Shown one piece after another: positions 52,467 through 61,069 of a DNA stretch of 64,000 bases. Numbering within the stretch: the stretch's first letter is position 1; each line of letters starts with the position of its first letter. Source of the DNA: Tropheryma whipplei str. Twist (GTDB taxonomy: Bacteria; Actinomycetota; Actinomycetes; Actinomycetales; Microbacteriaceae); NCBI RefSeq assembly GCF_000007485.1, contig NC_004572.3:806001-870000 (forward strand), written 5' to 3'. A program made the position numbers and the translations under genes. A model generated the notes under the pieces. The model made no database searches. It was not told the origin of the DNA and saw nothing but the letters and a program-made list of their open reading frames with translations.

Positions 52467-53330
52467 TTAAGGGTCAGAGTCTCTAACGCATTCCAGCACA
52501 TCACGTCTTGGATTATCTCCAGCAGTCTTTGCAGCAAGCTGCTCAATAATCTTTCTGACATCATCAGTATTTTTCGGTGGCACAATCTGCACAACAGCCA
52601 GGAGATCTCCTGGCTGTTGTGCAGATTGAACACCACGGCCCTTTATTCTGAGAGTCATACCACTGAGCGTACCAGGCTGAATTTTTATCTTTACCGTCTG
52701 TTTTTGCATAGTCGGAACTTCTATAACAGCCCCACTAAATGCTTCAACAAACGTTATTGGAAGATTCATGCGCAAATCTTTTCCATCAAGTTCAAAAACA
52801 GGATGGGGTCTTATATTTACGGTTACAATGAGATCTCCGCTCGGGCCACCATATGGTGATGGCGCCCCTTTTCCCCTAACACGAAAGCGTTCACCGTTAC
52901 CTATTCCACTCGGTATTTTCACCCTTAAAGTCTCACCAGAAGAAAGTTGCATATTCACATAATCACCGAGAACAATCGATTCTAAGGATACCTTCACGGA
53001 AGCCGCAATATCACCACCTGACGGGGCAAAATGGCTTCTATGGCCCGTGAAGAGATTACTGAATATATCACCAAAATCACCGGTCGTAAACGCGCCCTTT
53101 TGATTCCGTAATTGGTCATATTCCTCTCGCTGTACCGGATCGGAAAGGACTGTGTACGCTTCACTTATTTCTTTGAAACGAGCCTCGGCCTCTTTAGACC
53201 CCGGATTCGAGTCTGGATGATATCTACGGGCAAGTTTGCGATATGCTTTGCTAATCTGACTCCCGCTTACCCCGCTATCAACATCAAGAACCGCATAAAA
53301 GTCCTTCTCAAGCCAGTCTTGACTAACCAT
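52467..53330 (-). CDS. dnaJ: DnaJ-type co-chaperone without zinc finger
   Basis: About 287 residues from ATG 53330 (MVSQDWLEKDFYAVLDV). J-domain with the HPD motif in ARRYHPDSNPG; a Gly/Phe linker; then directly the C-terminal substrate domains. There are no CxxCxGxG repeats, so it is of the CbpA/type II form. Overlaps grpE. A 46-bp perfect palindrome lies in the C-terminal domain (52582-52627). Confidence 0.92.
   Translation of the reverse strand: MVSQDWLEKDFYAVLDVDSGVSGSQISKAYRKLARRYHPDSNPGSKEAEARFKEISEAYTVLSDPVQREEYDQLRNQKGAFTTGDFGDIFSNLFTGHRSHFAPSGGDIAASVKVSLESIVLGDYVNMQLSSGETLRVKIPSGIGNGERFRVRGKGAPSPYGGPSGDLIVTVNIRPHPVFELDGKDLRMNLPITFVEAFSGAVIEVPTMQKQTVKIKIQPGTLSGMTLRIKGRGVQSAQQPGDLLAVVQIVPPKNTDDVRKIIEQLAAKTAGDNPRRDVLECVRDSDP
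52582..52627. repeat. 46-bp perfect palindrome in dnaJ
   Basis: CAATCTGCACAACAGCCAGG AGA followed directly by its exact reverse complement, with no loop. Flanking bases (a at 52581, a at 52628) break the symmetry. In the reading frame the second half encodes the conserved DLLAVVQI and the first half encodes QSAQQPG, a stretch that is variable in DnaJ proteins. The transcript could form a 23-bp hairpin. Confidence 0.97.
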
Positions 53331-53892
53331 TCGGAACCTGTACAACAACTTTTGCAGCCCTGATCACAGTTTCACCCAAGCAATATCCAGCTTCGATAAC
53401 ATCCTGCACCGTCTCAGTTTGAACGTCTGGGCTTGGGTTCTGAAATAATGCTTCATGCAGCTCAGGGTTGAACGGATCACCCGGATTTCCAAAAGCTGTC
53501 AGACCAATTTTTTCCATGGCAGAGCGTAATTTAGTTACAACAGCCTTGAATGGATCGTCCAGGGTGCTATGTTTTTCAATGCGCGCAAAATCATCTAAAA
53601 CAGGTAGGATCACACGTATGACCTCACTTCTAGTGCGATCTCTTTCAATCTCAGCTTGTTTGGCGCGTGCCATGCGGAAATTGTGAAATGCCGCGCGTTC
53701 ACGGGCCAAATCATCTTTCAACTTTTCAAGCTGTTCAAGCTCCCCTTGCTCCGCATCGGCAGTGGGTATCTCGTCAGCTGATTCAGTGTGATCACTGCCA
53801 CTAGCGTGATCACTTTCACTAGCCGAGCGAATATCTGAGCTGTGTGTTTCTTCTGACTCTTCCATGCGCTCAGTCTCGTTTGACTTAGTCAC
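53323..53892 (-). CDS. grpE: Nucleotide exchange factor GrpE
   Basis: 189 residues. Acidic, low-complexity N-terminus (with an 18-bp near-repeat encoding SDHASG and SDHTES), long coiled coil (KLKDDLARERAAFHNFRMARAKQ), and C-terminal beta domain with PFNPELHEALFQ and GYCLGETVIRAAKVVV. Overlaps dnaJ by 8 bp; 24 bp after dnaK. Confidence 0.94.
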   Translation of the reverse strand: MTKSNETERMEESEETHSSDIRSASESDHASGSDHTESADEIPTADAEQGELEQLEKLKDDLARERAAFHNFRMARAKQAEIERDRTRSEVIRVILPVLDDFARIEKHSTLDDPFKAVVTKLRSAMEKIGLTAFGNPGDPFNPELHEALFQNPSPDVQTETVQDVIEAGYCLGETVIRAAKVVVQVPNG

Positions 53893-53916
53893 AATCGCTC
53901 CTGTTTAAGAGTTTCA

Positions 53917-55728
53917 CTATTTAGATGATCCCGAATCCTCATCAACAACCTCTGCATCAACTACCTGTTCCTTTGGATCATCTTTCGTAGTCTCATATAC
54001 AGACTGAGCAAACTTCTGCTGACTTGCCAGCAGCTTATCCGTTCCAGCCTTGATAAGGTCGTGATCATCAGCCTGTATTGCACTTTTGAGGCTGTCTATG
54101 TCAGCTTGCAATTCCTTTTTTGCCTCCTCGTTGACCTTTGCATTATCGCCTATTAGTTTCTCCGCAGTGTAAACCATTTGCTCTGCCTGGTTTTTTTGAT
54201 CAACCCTTGCGCGGCGATTCTTATCTTCTGCCGCGTGCTCCTCGGCTTCCTTGATCATGCGGTCGATTTCATCCTGACTCAGACCAGACCCACCCGTTAT
54301 GGTCATAGACTGCTCTTTTCCTGTTCCCTTATCCTTTGCAGAAACATGTACTATTCCATTGGCATCGATATCAAAAGTTACTTCGATCTGTGGAAGTCCA
54401 CGCGGGGCGGGCGCTATTCCTGTTAGTTCAAATGTGCCCAGATTCTTATTGTCCTGAGTCAACTCTCTTTCACCCTGAAAAACCTGTATTGAGACTGAGG
54501 GTTGATTATCTTCCGCAGTTGTAAATACTTCACTTCGCTTAGTTGGAATGGCTGTGTTTCTCTCAATTAGTTTTGTCATAATCCCACCCTTGGTTTCAAT
54601 TCCCAGACTCAAAGGGGTTACATCTATCAAGAGGACATCTTTCCGCTCCCCGCGCAAAACCCCAGCCTGGAGCGCGGCACCAACAGCAACCACTTCATCT
54701 GGATTAACGCCCTTATTCGGCTCCTTACCCGTCTCCCTTTTAACGAGATCGGATACAGCAGGCATACGAGTCGAGCCGCCTACCAGAACGACATGTGAGA
54801 TTTTATCTACCGAGACCCCGGCTTCTTTTAGAACATCACGGAAGGGGTTCTTAGTTCTCTCCAAAAGATCCTCAGTCATTTTCTCAAACTGAGCTCTGGT
54901 AATTGTCGTGTCCATATTCACAGGACCGGACTCCGTAAGAGATATGTACGGCAACTGGATATTAGCACTGGTTGCACTCGAAAGCTCCTTCTTGGCCTGT
55001 TCAGAAGCTTCCCTTAAGCGCTGCATGGCAATTTTGTCTGAGGATAAATCTACCCCAGTGGTTTTCCTAAAGTCATCTACAAGCCAGTCAATAATCCTCT
55101 GATCCCAGTCGTCACCTCCGAGGCGATTATCGCCTGAAGTCGCTCTAACCTGTATCGTCGAAAAATCATCATCTTTACCAACCTCTAGGAGTGAAACGTC
55201 AAATGTTCCACCACCCAGGTCAAAAACAAGAATAAGTTCATCTTCCTTACCCTTGTCAAGACCATAAGCAAGTGCCGCCGCAGTTGGTTCATTGATTATA
55301 CGAAGGACGTTAAGTCCAGCGATCTCTCCAGCCTCTTTGGTGGCTTGACGTTCTGCGTCATTAAAATAGGCAGGCACAGTTATTACTGCATCGGTAACTT
55401 TTTCGCCAAGGTACTGCTCTGCATCTCGCTTCAGTTTGGATAGTATGCGTGCAGAAATCTCTTGGGGAGTATATTTCTTATCTCCGATTTGTTTTGTCCA
55501 GTCTGTGCCAATATGCCGTTTGACGCTCGATATAGTGTTATCAACGTTTGTAACGGCCTGCCGCTTAGCTGTGTCCCCAACAAGAACTTCGCCATCACGC
55601 GAAAACGCAACAACAGACGGGGTTGTACGCAAGCCTTCAGCGTTAGCAATAACGTTTGGCTCACCGCCTTCGAGAACAGCCACAACAGAATTCGTTGTTC
55701 CCAAATCAATCCCAACAGCTCTTGACAT
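53917..55728 (-). CDS. dnaK: Hsp70 chaperone DnaK
   Basis: 603 residues. [61 protein letters not shown], the linker [15 protein letters not shown] and a lid domain ending [20 protein letters not shown] site precedes the ATG. First gene of the dnaK-grpE-dnaJ-hspR-clpB operon. The 5' leader is about 105 nt. Confidence 0.98.
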
Positions 55729-55821
55729 GTTTCTCCTTGCTAAAAATTTGTTTCACAAAACCTGTGTATACTCCTCGTGATACAAGATGCAAAGTCCGGC
55801 GATTTTGAAATTTGCCTGTAA

Positions 55822-55842
55822 CATGAGTCGATATGACTCAAT
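55822..55842 (-). promoter_or_regulatory. HAIR operator 1 (HspR site)
   Basis: CATGAGT - N7 - ACTCAAT, matching the HAIR consensus CTTGAGT-N7-ACTCAAG at 12 of 14 positions. It lies at and just downstream of the putative -10 box of dnaK. Confidence 0.85.
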
Positions 55843-55870
55843 TATTACATCTTGAGTCATTACATGTCAA
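55841..55870 (-). promoter_or_regulatory. dnaK promoter
   Basis: On the minus strand TTGACA (55865-55870), 18-bp spacer, then AATAAT (55841-55846) preceded by TG one base before, i.e. an extended -10. The -35 box is inside HAIR site 2 and the start point is inside HAIR site 1, so HspR binding would block polymerase. Confidence 0.7.
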
Positions 55871-55871
55871 G
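55851..55871 (-). promoter_or_regulatory. HAIR operator 2 (HspR site)
   Basis: CTTGAGT - N7 - TGTCAAG on the plus strand, 13 of 14 consensus positions. Its centre is 29 bp from that of site 1. The mismatch creates the TTGACA -35 box of the dnaK promoter. Confidence 0.87.
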
Positions 55872-55940
55872 TTTTAGTAGATATTTTTTAGAGCTTACAA
55901 TAGCCTATTCTTTTTCAAGAATGAGGTCGTAAAGCTTTCT

Positions 55941-56453
55941 GTGGAACATACGGTGAAGATAACAGGGGAACATAAAGATCTTTATAGAGGCTCTTTTCGT
56001 GACACACCCGACGAAAAAATAATGCGCAAGGCCCTCTGTCTTGCACATGCCGCTGGTGAAAAGGGCGAAATCCCAGTTGGGGCGGTGATTGCCGATGTGA
56101 ACGGCAAAACAATAGCTGAAGGATTCAACAAAAGGGAGGAAAGCAAGGACCCAACCGATCACGCGGAGATAATTGCTATAAGAAAAGCGAGCCAAATGCT
56201 TAAAGACTGGAGATTGTCCGGGCTAACGCTATTCGTAACTATGGAGCCATGCACGATGTGTGCTGGGGCCATTGTTACGTCGCGAATTAGTAGAGTCGTT
56301 TTTGGGGCATTCAATAACAAAACAGGTTCAGTCGGTAGCAGGATTGACATTCTGAGAGATGAGATATTAAACACAAATATTGAGGTTGTATCAGGGGTTC
56401 TTATTTCAGAGTGTGAAGGTGTTTTGGCAAAGTTTTTTGCAGATTTGAGATAG
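55941..56453 (+). CDS. tadA: tRNA-specific adenosine deaminase
   Basis: Deaminates A34 of tRNA-Arg(ACG) to inosine; the substrate tRNA is encoded at 34640-34712. 170 residues. Zinc and catalytic motifs DHAEIIAI (Glu) and MEPCTMCAGAI are present. The GTG start at 55941 has no clear ribosome binding site; the conserved domain begins near residue 27 (KIMRKALCLAHAAGEK). A TACAAT box lies at about 55897. Confidence 0.94.
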   Translation: MEHTVKITGEHKDLYRGSFRDTPDEKIMRKALCLAHAAGEKGEIPVGAVIADVNGKTIAEGFNKREESKDPTDHAEIIAIRKASQMLKDWRLSGLTLFVTMEPCTMCAGAIVTSRISRVVFGAFNNKTGSVGSRIDILRDEILNTNIEVVSGVLISECEGVLAKFFADLR

Positions 56454-56566
56454 GTGCTTCCCTTAGGTTTGGAGGGCTGATCTTGTTGAGAATGACCCTA
56501 AGGCGTTTATCCATGGAAAACCGAACTTAGGCATAATCTGATACAGCTCACGGAAAGGAAATAGAA

Positions 56567-57457
56567 GTGCTCCGTTCGTTGCCGCAGAGCAAACCCCTCG
56601 ATGACCTGATAGGAAGGACTATAGCGGTCATAGGTCTGGGCACTATGGGTGCTGCTATTGCCGAAGGAATTGCTCGCGCACGCAAAGCAATGAACGAAGA
56701 AATTCCCCGAGGGCAATTCTATTGCACAAAAAGGGAATACAAATTTGAACGCAATTCGGTTATTACATCTGAATCGGTTGTCCTTTACATTCAGGATGAT
56801 CCCGACGCAAACATAACGGTCACACAGCGGTCAGATCTTATAATCATTGCAGTAAGGCCTGAACACATTAAGCATGTTCTGAACTCGATAAGTCCTGCAT
56901 TAGACAGAAAGAAACTAATAGTCAGTCTTGCAAAAGATGTAAATCTTTCCAATCTTGCAGCTATGCTGCCCTCCGGGACTGCGATTGTGCGATGTGCAAC
57001 AAATTTACCGATTACGGTAAGGCACGGTTTTACCGGACTGTCGTGCAATAAACATGTACTGCCCTCAGATGTAAAGGCCGTATACACGTTATTTGAATTG
57101 CTTGGGCGCTGCACAATGCTATCCGAGGAGCATCTAACCATTGTGTCCGCCATCACCGGATTCTATCCTGTGTATATGCTGTACATGCTAACAAAAATAA
57201 AAGAAGCGACAGAGAAACTTGGCCTGCCAAGGGATATATCACAAGCCGCGGTTGAGACCGCATGGATCGGATATGCGCAGGTTGTGTTAAAACACAAGAC
57301 AACAGCAAAGGGCTTGTTACGTCTTATTCCAAGAGGGCCAAGAAGTGCTGTAGTAAAGTGCTTAGATAGAACAGATCTCGGCAGCGTGACATACAAGGTG
57401 CTTTTGGCGAGCATTGAGCAAGACAGCGAGCTGCTTGATGGAATCATTGACCAATGA
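56567..57457 (+). CDS. proC: Pyrroline-5-carboxylate reductase
   Basis: Last step of proline synthesis, 296 residues. NADPH fold TIAVIGLGTMGAAIAEGI, IIIAVRPEHIKHVL, and the C-terminal motif region AITGFYPVYMLYMLTKIKEA with LPRDISQAAVETAWIGYAQV. The usual SGxGPAY motif appears as TGFYPVY, so substrate binding may be altered. GTG start with AAGGAAA upstream. Confidence 0.85.
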   Translation: MLRSLPQSKPLDDLIGRTIAVIGLGTMGAAIAEGIARARKAMNEEIPRGQFYCTKREYKFERNSVITSESVVLYIQDDPDANITVTQRSDLIIIAVRPEHIKHVLNSISPALDRKKLIVSLAKDVNLSNLAAMLPSGTAIVRCATNLPITVRHGFTGLSCNKHVLPSDVKAVYTLFELLGRCTMLSEEHLTIVSAITGFYPVYMLYMLTKIKEATEKLGLPRDISQAAVETAWIGYAQVVLKHKTTAKGLLRLIPRGPRSAVVKCLDRTDLGSVTYKVLLASIEQDSELLDGIIDQ

Positions 57458-57490
57458 TTGACCGGCATGTACGACAATTTATGAAGCCTC

Positions 57491-57519
57491 TTGACGGGAC
57501 TTCTCGGGCAGAATATTAA
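57491..57519 (+). promoter_or_regulatory. Candidate promoter for the bS22 gene
   Basis: TTGACG (57491-57496), 17-bp spacer, TATTAA (57514-57519). It lies in the 119-bp gap after proC and would give a leader of about 50 nt. Confidence 0.4.
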
Positions 57520-57576
57520 GTTACAGGGTCGCAAAGTCTGCTACCATAGCAAAGCTCGGGAACACGAAAAGGCTTT

Positions 57577-57669
57577 ATGGGATCGGTTGTTAAAAAGCGT
57601 CGCAAGCGGATGTCTAAGAAGAAACATCGTAAGCTCTTGCGTAAAACTCGCTGGCAGAGACGGAAGTAG
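57577..57669 (+). CDS. Ribosomal protein bS22 (AURKAIP1/COX24-domain)
   Basis: A 30-residue, highly basic protein: [20 protein letters not shown] then [10 protein letters not shown]. This is the actinobacterial bS22 protein seen bound to the 30S decoding region in mycobacterial ribosomes. AAAGG lies 4 nt before the ATG. It sits between proC and a glutaredoxin-like gene, the order found in relatives. Confidence 0.96.
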   Translation: MGSVVKKRRKRMSKKKHRKLLRKTRWQRRK

Positions 57670-57672
57670 CTA

Positions 57673-58176
57673 GTGCAGGATCGAGCTTCCGGAGAGATAT
57701 CGTCGGCTCCAAGAATCCTGTCCGGCTCTGATATCCTATCCTCTCCCTGTTTCACGGATACTAGCACGACAAATCCTGCTGTTCAGGTCTGGATAACTCT
57801 TTTGGGCCGCAGAGGGTGCTGCCTGTGCGATGAAGCGCTTTTGGAAGTTGTGTCGGTTATTGAACGTCTAAAGCAGAGCTATATTGTCAGTGAAATGCTT
57901 GGCAACGTGGATGACTGGATCAGGGTTGTGCAGCGTGATATCGAAGAAAATCAAGATTTGAAGGCAAGGTTTCATCAGGAAATACCGGTTCTATTCCTGA
58001 ATGGTCGACAAAACTGCTACTGGAAAGTCAATCGCGAGCGGCTGTTTGCCGATATTCTCAAGGCTATGAAGGCCCAAAAGGCGCTTGATGAGATCCGTAT
58101 TGAACTTATAAAGGCAACGAGGGGTCCTTCGTCAACAGGACCTAGTAAGAGGAAATTCAAGCGAAAGCGTAAGTGA
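57673..58176 (+). CDS. Glutaredoxin-like protein (DUF836 family)
   Basis: 167 residues from a GTG 3 bp after bS22. The thioredoxin-fold part begins near residue 35: VWITLLGRRGCCLCDEALLE (CxxC), followed by VVQRDIEENQDLKARFHQEIP and VLFLNG. The first 35 residues and the basic C-terminal tail (KRKFKRKRK) are outside the domain. Likely a thiol-disulfide protein; partner unknown. Confidence 0.8.
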   Translation: MQDRASGEISSAPRILSGSDILSSPCFTDTSTTNPAVQVWITLLGRRGCCLCDEALLEVVSVIERLKQSYIVSEMLGNVDDWIRVVQRDIEENQDLKARFHQEIPVLFLNGRQNCYWKVNRERLFADILKAMKAQKALDEIRIELIKATRGPSSTGPSKRKFKRKRK

Positions 58177-58196
58177 TCTTAAGCCCGCGCTATGCC

Positions 58197-59537
58197 TCAC
58201 GGCAAAAGCCTGTTGGGACCCCTAAACAGAAAAGTGCTCTCTTTAATGCTTCCCAAACGCAAGAGTGCCATGATTATCCTTGCAAGCCCAGCACCGAACC
58301 CACCGTGGGGTGGCATGCCATAGCGAAAAAAATCGAGATAATACCCAAGCTCTGAGAGATCCAACCCTTTTTCTCGCGCTTGGTCTACTAGGACATCATA
58401 TCTGTGCTCACGCTGCGCACCGGTGGCTATTTCAATTCCCCTAAACAGAAGGTCATAACTTTTTGTTATATTTTCATTTTCTCGCATATGGTAGAAAGGC
58501 CTTACAGAAACCGGATAGTTAGTAACAAATACAAAATCTGACGCGTGATTATCTAATGCCCATTTTCCGACTCGTCGCTCTGCCTCTGGATCAAGATCAT
58601 GTCTTTGTGAAATATGACCTGACCTGGCAGAGATGTTGAGTGCTTGCTCAAGCGTAACCCGGACGAAGGGACGTTTGGGTGGGCAGAGATTCAAACCAAA
58701 CACTCCCCTAATTTCCTCTGAGTGCCTCTCCAAAACGTCGCATATAGAATATGTCAAAAGCTCTTCTTGCATATTCATTACATCCTCGTGGCTTTCTATC
58801 CAACTGAGCTCGGAGTCGATGCTCGTATATTCAGTTGCATGGCGACTCGTAAAAGATGGGTCAGCACGATAAACAGGTGCAATTTCAAACACCTTGCCAA
58901 ACCCGGCAGCTTGGGACATTTGTTTGAAAAACTGAGGACTCTGGGCAAGATAACCGATCCTGTCAAAATATTTGAGACTGAATAACTCTGCTCGAGACTC
59001 GCTTGATGATGCCATTAGTTTGGGTGTATTGATTTCAATAAAACCATTTCTAACCCACCAAGTACGAAGCGCATGTAAAAAGTATGTCTGGATGCGAAAA
59101 ATTAAATTATTGCGCTCATTCCTCAGGTCGAGAAAGCGCCAGTCAAGTCTTTTATCAATCGACGAATCGTGGGCAATAGGGCTCGGCAAGGCCGTACTAA
59201 CAACATCGAGATTGTTGATTTCAACTTCCAGCCCGCGGAGCTTAACGCGTTCATTATGCTTCAGAACACCAGAAGCCCTTACAAAAGATCCGATAGATAG
59301 CGATGAAATTTTCTCTGCAATACAGTCGCTCTTACCGCTCCGCACGTATAACAGCTGGAGAGGCGCCCCAGACTCGTCGCGTATTATGACGAACTGAATA
59401 TTTTTCTGGTCACGCACGGCTTCAACCCACCCGCGCACCTGGACCGCCTGTGAGGACTGATACTGCGATAAATGAGCAATCAAAACACTTGGCATCTCTG
59501 AAGACCAACTCGAATTTACTATCTCTCTGTCACACAC
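58197..59537 (-). CDS. aspS: Aspartyl-tRNA synthetase, archaeal type
   Basis: 446 residues versus about 590 for the common bacterial enzyme; it lacks the GAD insertion domain. OB-fold VRGWVEAVRDQKNIQFVIIRD, class II core FIEINTPKLMASSSESRAELF, LAQSPQFFKQMSQAAGFGKV, EIAPVYRADPS and the C-terminal PHGGFGAGLARIIM. Enzymes of this type are often non-discriminating and feed the amidotransferase route to Asn-tRNA. The GTG at 59537 lies 7 nt after TAGTAT; ATG at 59495 is an alternative. Confidence 0.93.
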   Translation of the reverse strand: MCDREIVNSSWSSEMPSVLIAHLSQYQSSQAVQVRGWVEAVRDQKNIQFVIIRDESGAPLQLLYVRSGKSDCIAEKISSLSIGSFVRASGVLKHNERVKLRGLEVEINNLDVVSTALPSPIAHDSSIDKRLDWRFLDLRNERNNLIFRIQTYFLHALRTWWVRNGFIEINTPKLMASSSESRAELFSLKYFDRIGYLAQSPQFFKQMSQAAGFGKVFEIAPVYRADPSFTSRHATEYTSIDSELSWIESHEDVMNMQEELLTYSICDVLERHSEEIRGVFGLNLCPPKRPFVRVTLEQALNISARSGHISQRHDLDPEAERRVGKWALDNHASDFVFVTNYPVSVRPFYHMRENENITKSYDLLFRGIEIATGAQREHRYDVLVDQAREKGLDLSELGYYLDFFRYGMPPHGGFGAGLARIIMALLRLGSIKESTFLFRGPNRLLP

Positions 59538-59572
59538 CTACGAAATACTACCCTAGACTTGTATAAGTGACC

Positions 59573-60175
59573 ATGATTCACTTAGTCCGCCACGCGCAAG
59601 TAAACAATCCAACCGGCATTCTGTACGGGAGGCTCCCTAACTATCGCATAACCGAATCTGGTGAATGTGACGCGAGAAGGGTTGCCGATTTTTTTTCTTC
59701 ACGGAAGGTATCTGCGCTCTACGCATCTCCGCTCCTGAGAACTCAATTGTCTGCAAAACCTATTTCAGAGGCTTTGAATCTGGAGATAAAAACGGACAAT
59801 AGATTGATTGAGCCGTATAGCTATTTTGAGGGCAAAATCGTCAGTGGTTCAAACAGTGCTCTTCGGTCACCACGCTATTGGCACTTATTACGAAATCCTG
59901 TCCGTCCGAGCTGGGGTGAGCCTTACGAGAGTATTCTGTCAAGAATGCTCTCAATTATCTCCGAGGCAAAGGATAGCGAGCATGATGTTGTAATGGTCAC
60001 CCATCAGCTTCCCATTTGGATAGTGCATTTGCATCAACTTGCAAAGCCGTTATTCCACAATCCGAAGACCCGCAGATGCACAGTTTCCAGTATCACTAGC
60101 TTCGAGTATAGAGATGATAGCCTGGTTGAAGCGGGTTATGTCGAGTGTGGATTAAAGTGTGCGACGAATAAATAG
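59573..60175 (+). CDS. Histidine-phosphatase (phosphoglycerate mutase-like) family protein
   Basis: About 200 residues. Starts MIHLVRHAQVNNPTGILYGRLP with the RHA catalytic motif; second half has VMVTHQLPIWIVHLHQ with the other histidine. A GTG 6 bp upstream is another possible start. It opens the run of genes leading to the cytochrome c maturation set and overlaps the next gene by 17 bp. Specific substrate unknown. Confidence 0.87.
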   Translation: MIHLVRHAQVNNPTGILYGRLPNYRITESGECDARRVADFFSSRKVSALYASPLLRTQLSAKPISEALNLEIKTDNRLIEPYSYFEGKIVSGSNSALRSPRYWHLLRNPVRPSWGEPYESILSRMLSIISEAKDSEHDVVMVTHQLPIWIVHLHQLAKPLFHNPKTRRCTVSSITSFEYRDDSLVEAGYVECGLKCATNK

Positions 60176-60845
60176 CAGGCGTAATGAGTATCGACCTCGG
60201 CATCCGGCCAGTTTGTGTCTTTCGGGTAATCCCCGGAATTGTGTCCTGTTTTCTGTATCGCTTCTGTTGGTTCTTTCTTCGGTAATTTTGTCTGGGTGTT
60301 TTTATTCCGACACACAGACCCAGACAGACTCTGGTGAATATCTTGCCGGGGTGGTAAAGGTTGTAGCCCCAGAGAATCGTGTCACACGGGTTAAATTCTC
60401 CGAAAAGGCTATTGATCCAGATGGACAGGAGAGCACTTATAATTCCGTTTCATACGCAGGAAAGGTGCAAGTAGTAAATTTCTGGTATGCCGCATGCCCT
60501 CCGTGTCGTGAAGAGGCGCCAATTCTGGAGGAGGTGTGGAGCGAATTCAAAACTCAAAATGTTCAGTTTATCGGCGTCAATATTCGTGATAATGCAGATG
60601 TCATAAAGGCATTTGCGAGAAAATTTAAAATCACTTTTCCATCAATCATAGATGTGCAAAACGCGTCTGTGCGGCTTGCATTTGCTGGGCAAATTCCCCC
60701 GAATGGGGTGCCAGTTACGTACGTGCTGGATAAAAAAGGGTTTATAGCAGTCAGAATCCTTGGGAGGATTACTTCAAAGAGTATCCTTACAACCTTGATA
60801 CGTGATGTGTCAGCTGAGACAGATAAAAAAACCTATGGTACCTGA
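60159..60845 (+). CDS. TlpA/ResA-like thioredoxin lipoprotein
   Basis: 228 residues. Basic N-terminus, hydrophobic segment VLLVLSSVILSGC with lipobox, then a thioredoxin fold with NFWYAACPPCREEAPILEE (CPPC) and PVTYVLDKKGFIAVRILGR. Located outside the membrane, it probably reduces apocytochrome cysteines as part of System II. The following 224 bp (60846-61069) hold no supported gene. Confidence 0.92.
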   Translation: MRRINSRRNEYRPRHPASLCLSGNPRNCVLFSVSLLLVLSSVILSGCFYSDTQTQTDSGEYLAGVVKVVAPENRVTRVKFSEKAIDPDGQESTYNSVSYAGKVQVVNFWYAACPPCREEAPILEEVWSEFKTQNVQFIGVNIRDNADVIKAFARKFKITFPSIIDVQNASVRLAFAGQIPPNGVPVTYVLDKKGFIAVRILGRITSKSILTTLIRDVSAETDKKTYGT

Positions 60846-61069
60846 TACTGGCGACATTGAAGTCTATGATGTATGTGTGTTAGGCAAGGAGAATAGAGAA
60901 TCAACACCCAACGGCAGCGCGCGTTACGCGGAGTCAGAACATCTTTGCTAATTGTTTGGCCGCAAGGTTATAAGAGTGTTGTGATTAGTCAATTTGATTT
61001 TACCTTCTGTCTCGCCTCAGCCTCATCAAGCCTGGTATTCACAGAGCGACTTGCAGGAAAGCAGTAAAC

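Noticed and set aside
53761-53830. Near-tandem 18-bp repeats in grpE
   Set aside because: They encode a low-complexity acidic N-terminus; such repeats are expected there and only 14 of 18 bases match.
60835-60951. 38-codon frame after the TlpA-like gene
   Set aside because: No ribosome binding site, no recognisable motif, and it overlaps the end of the preceding gene.
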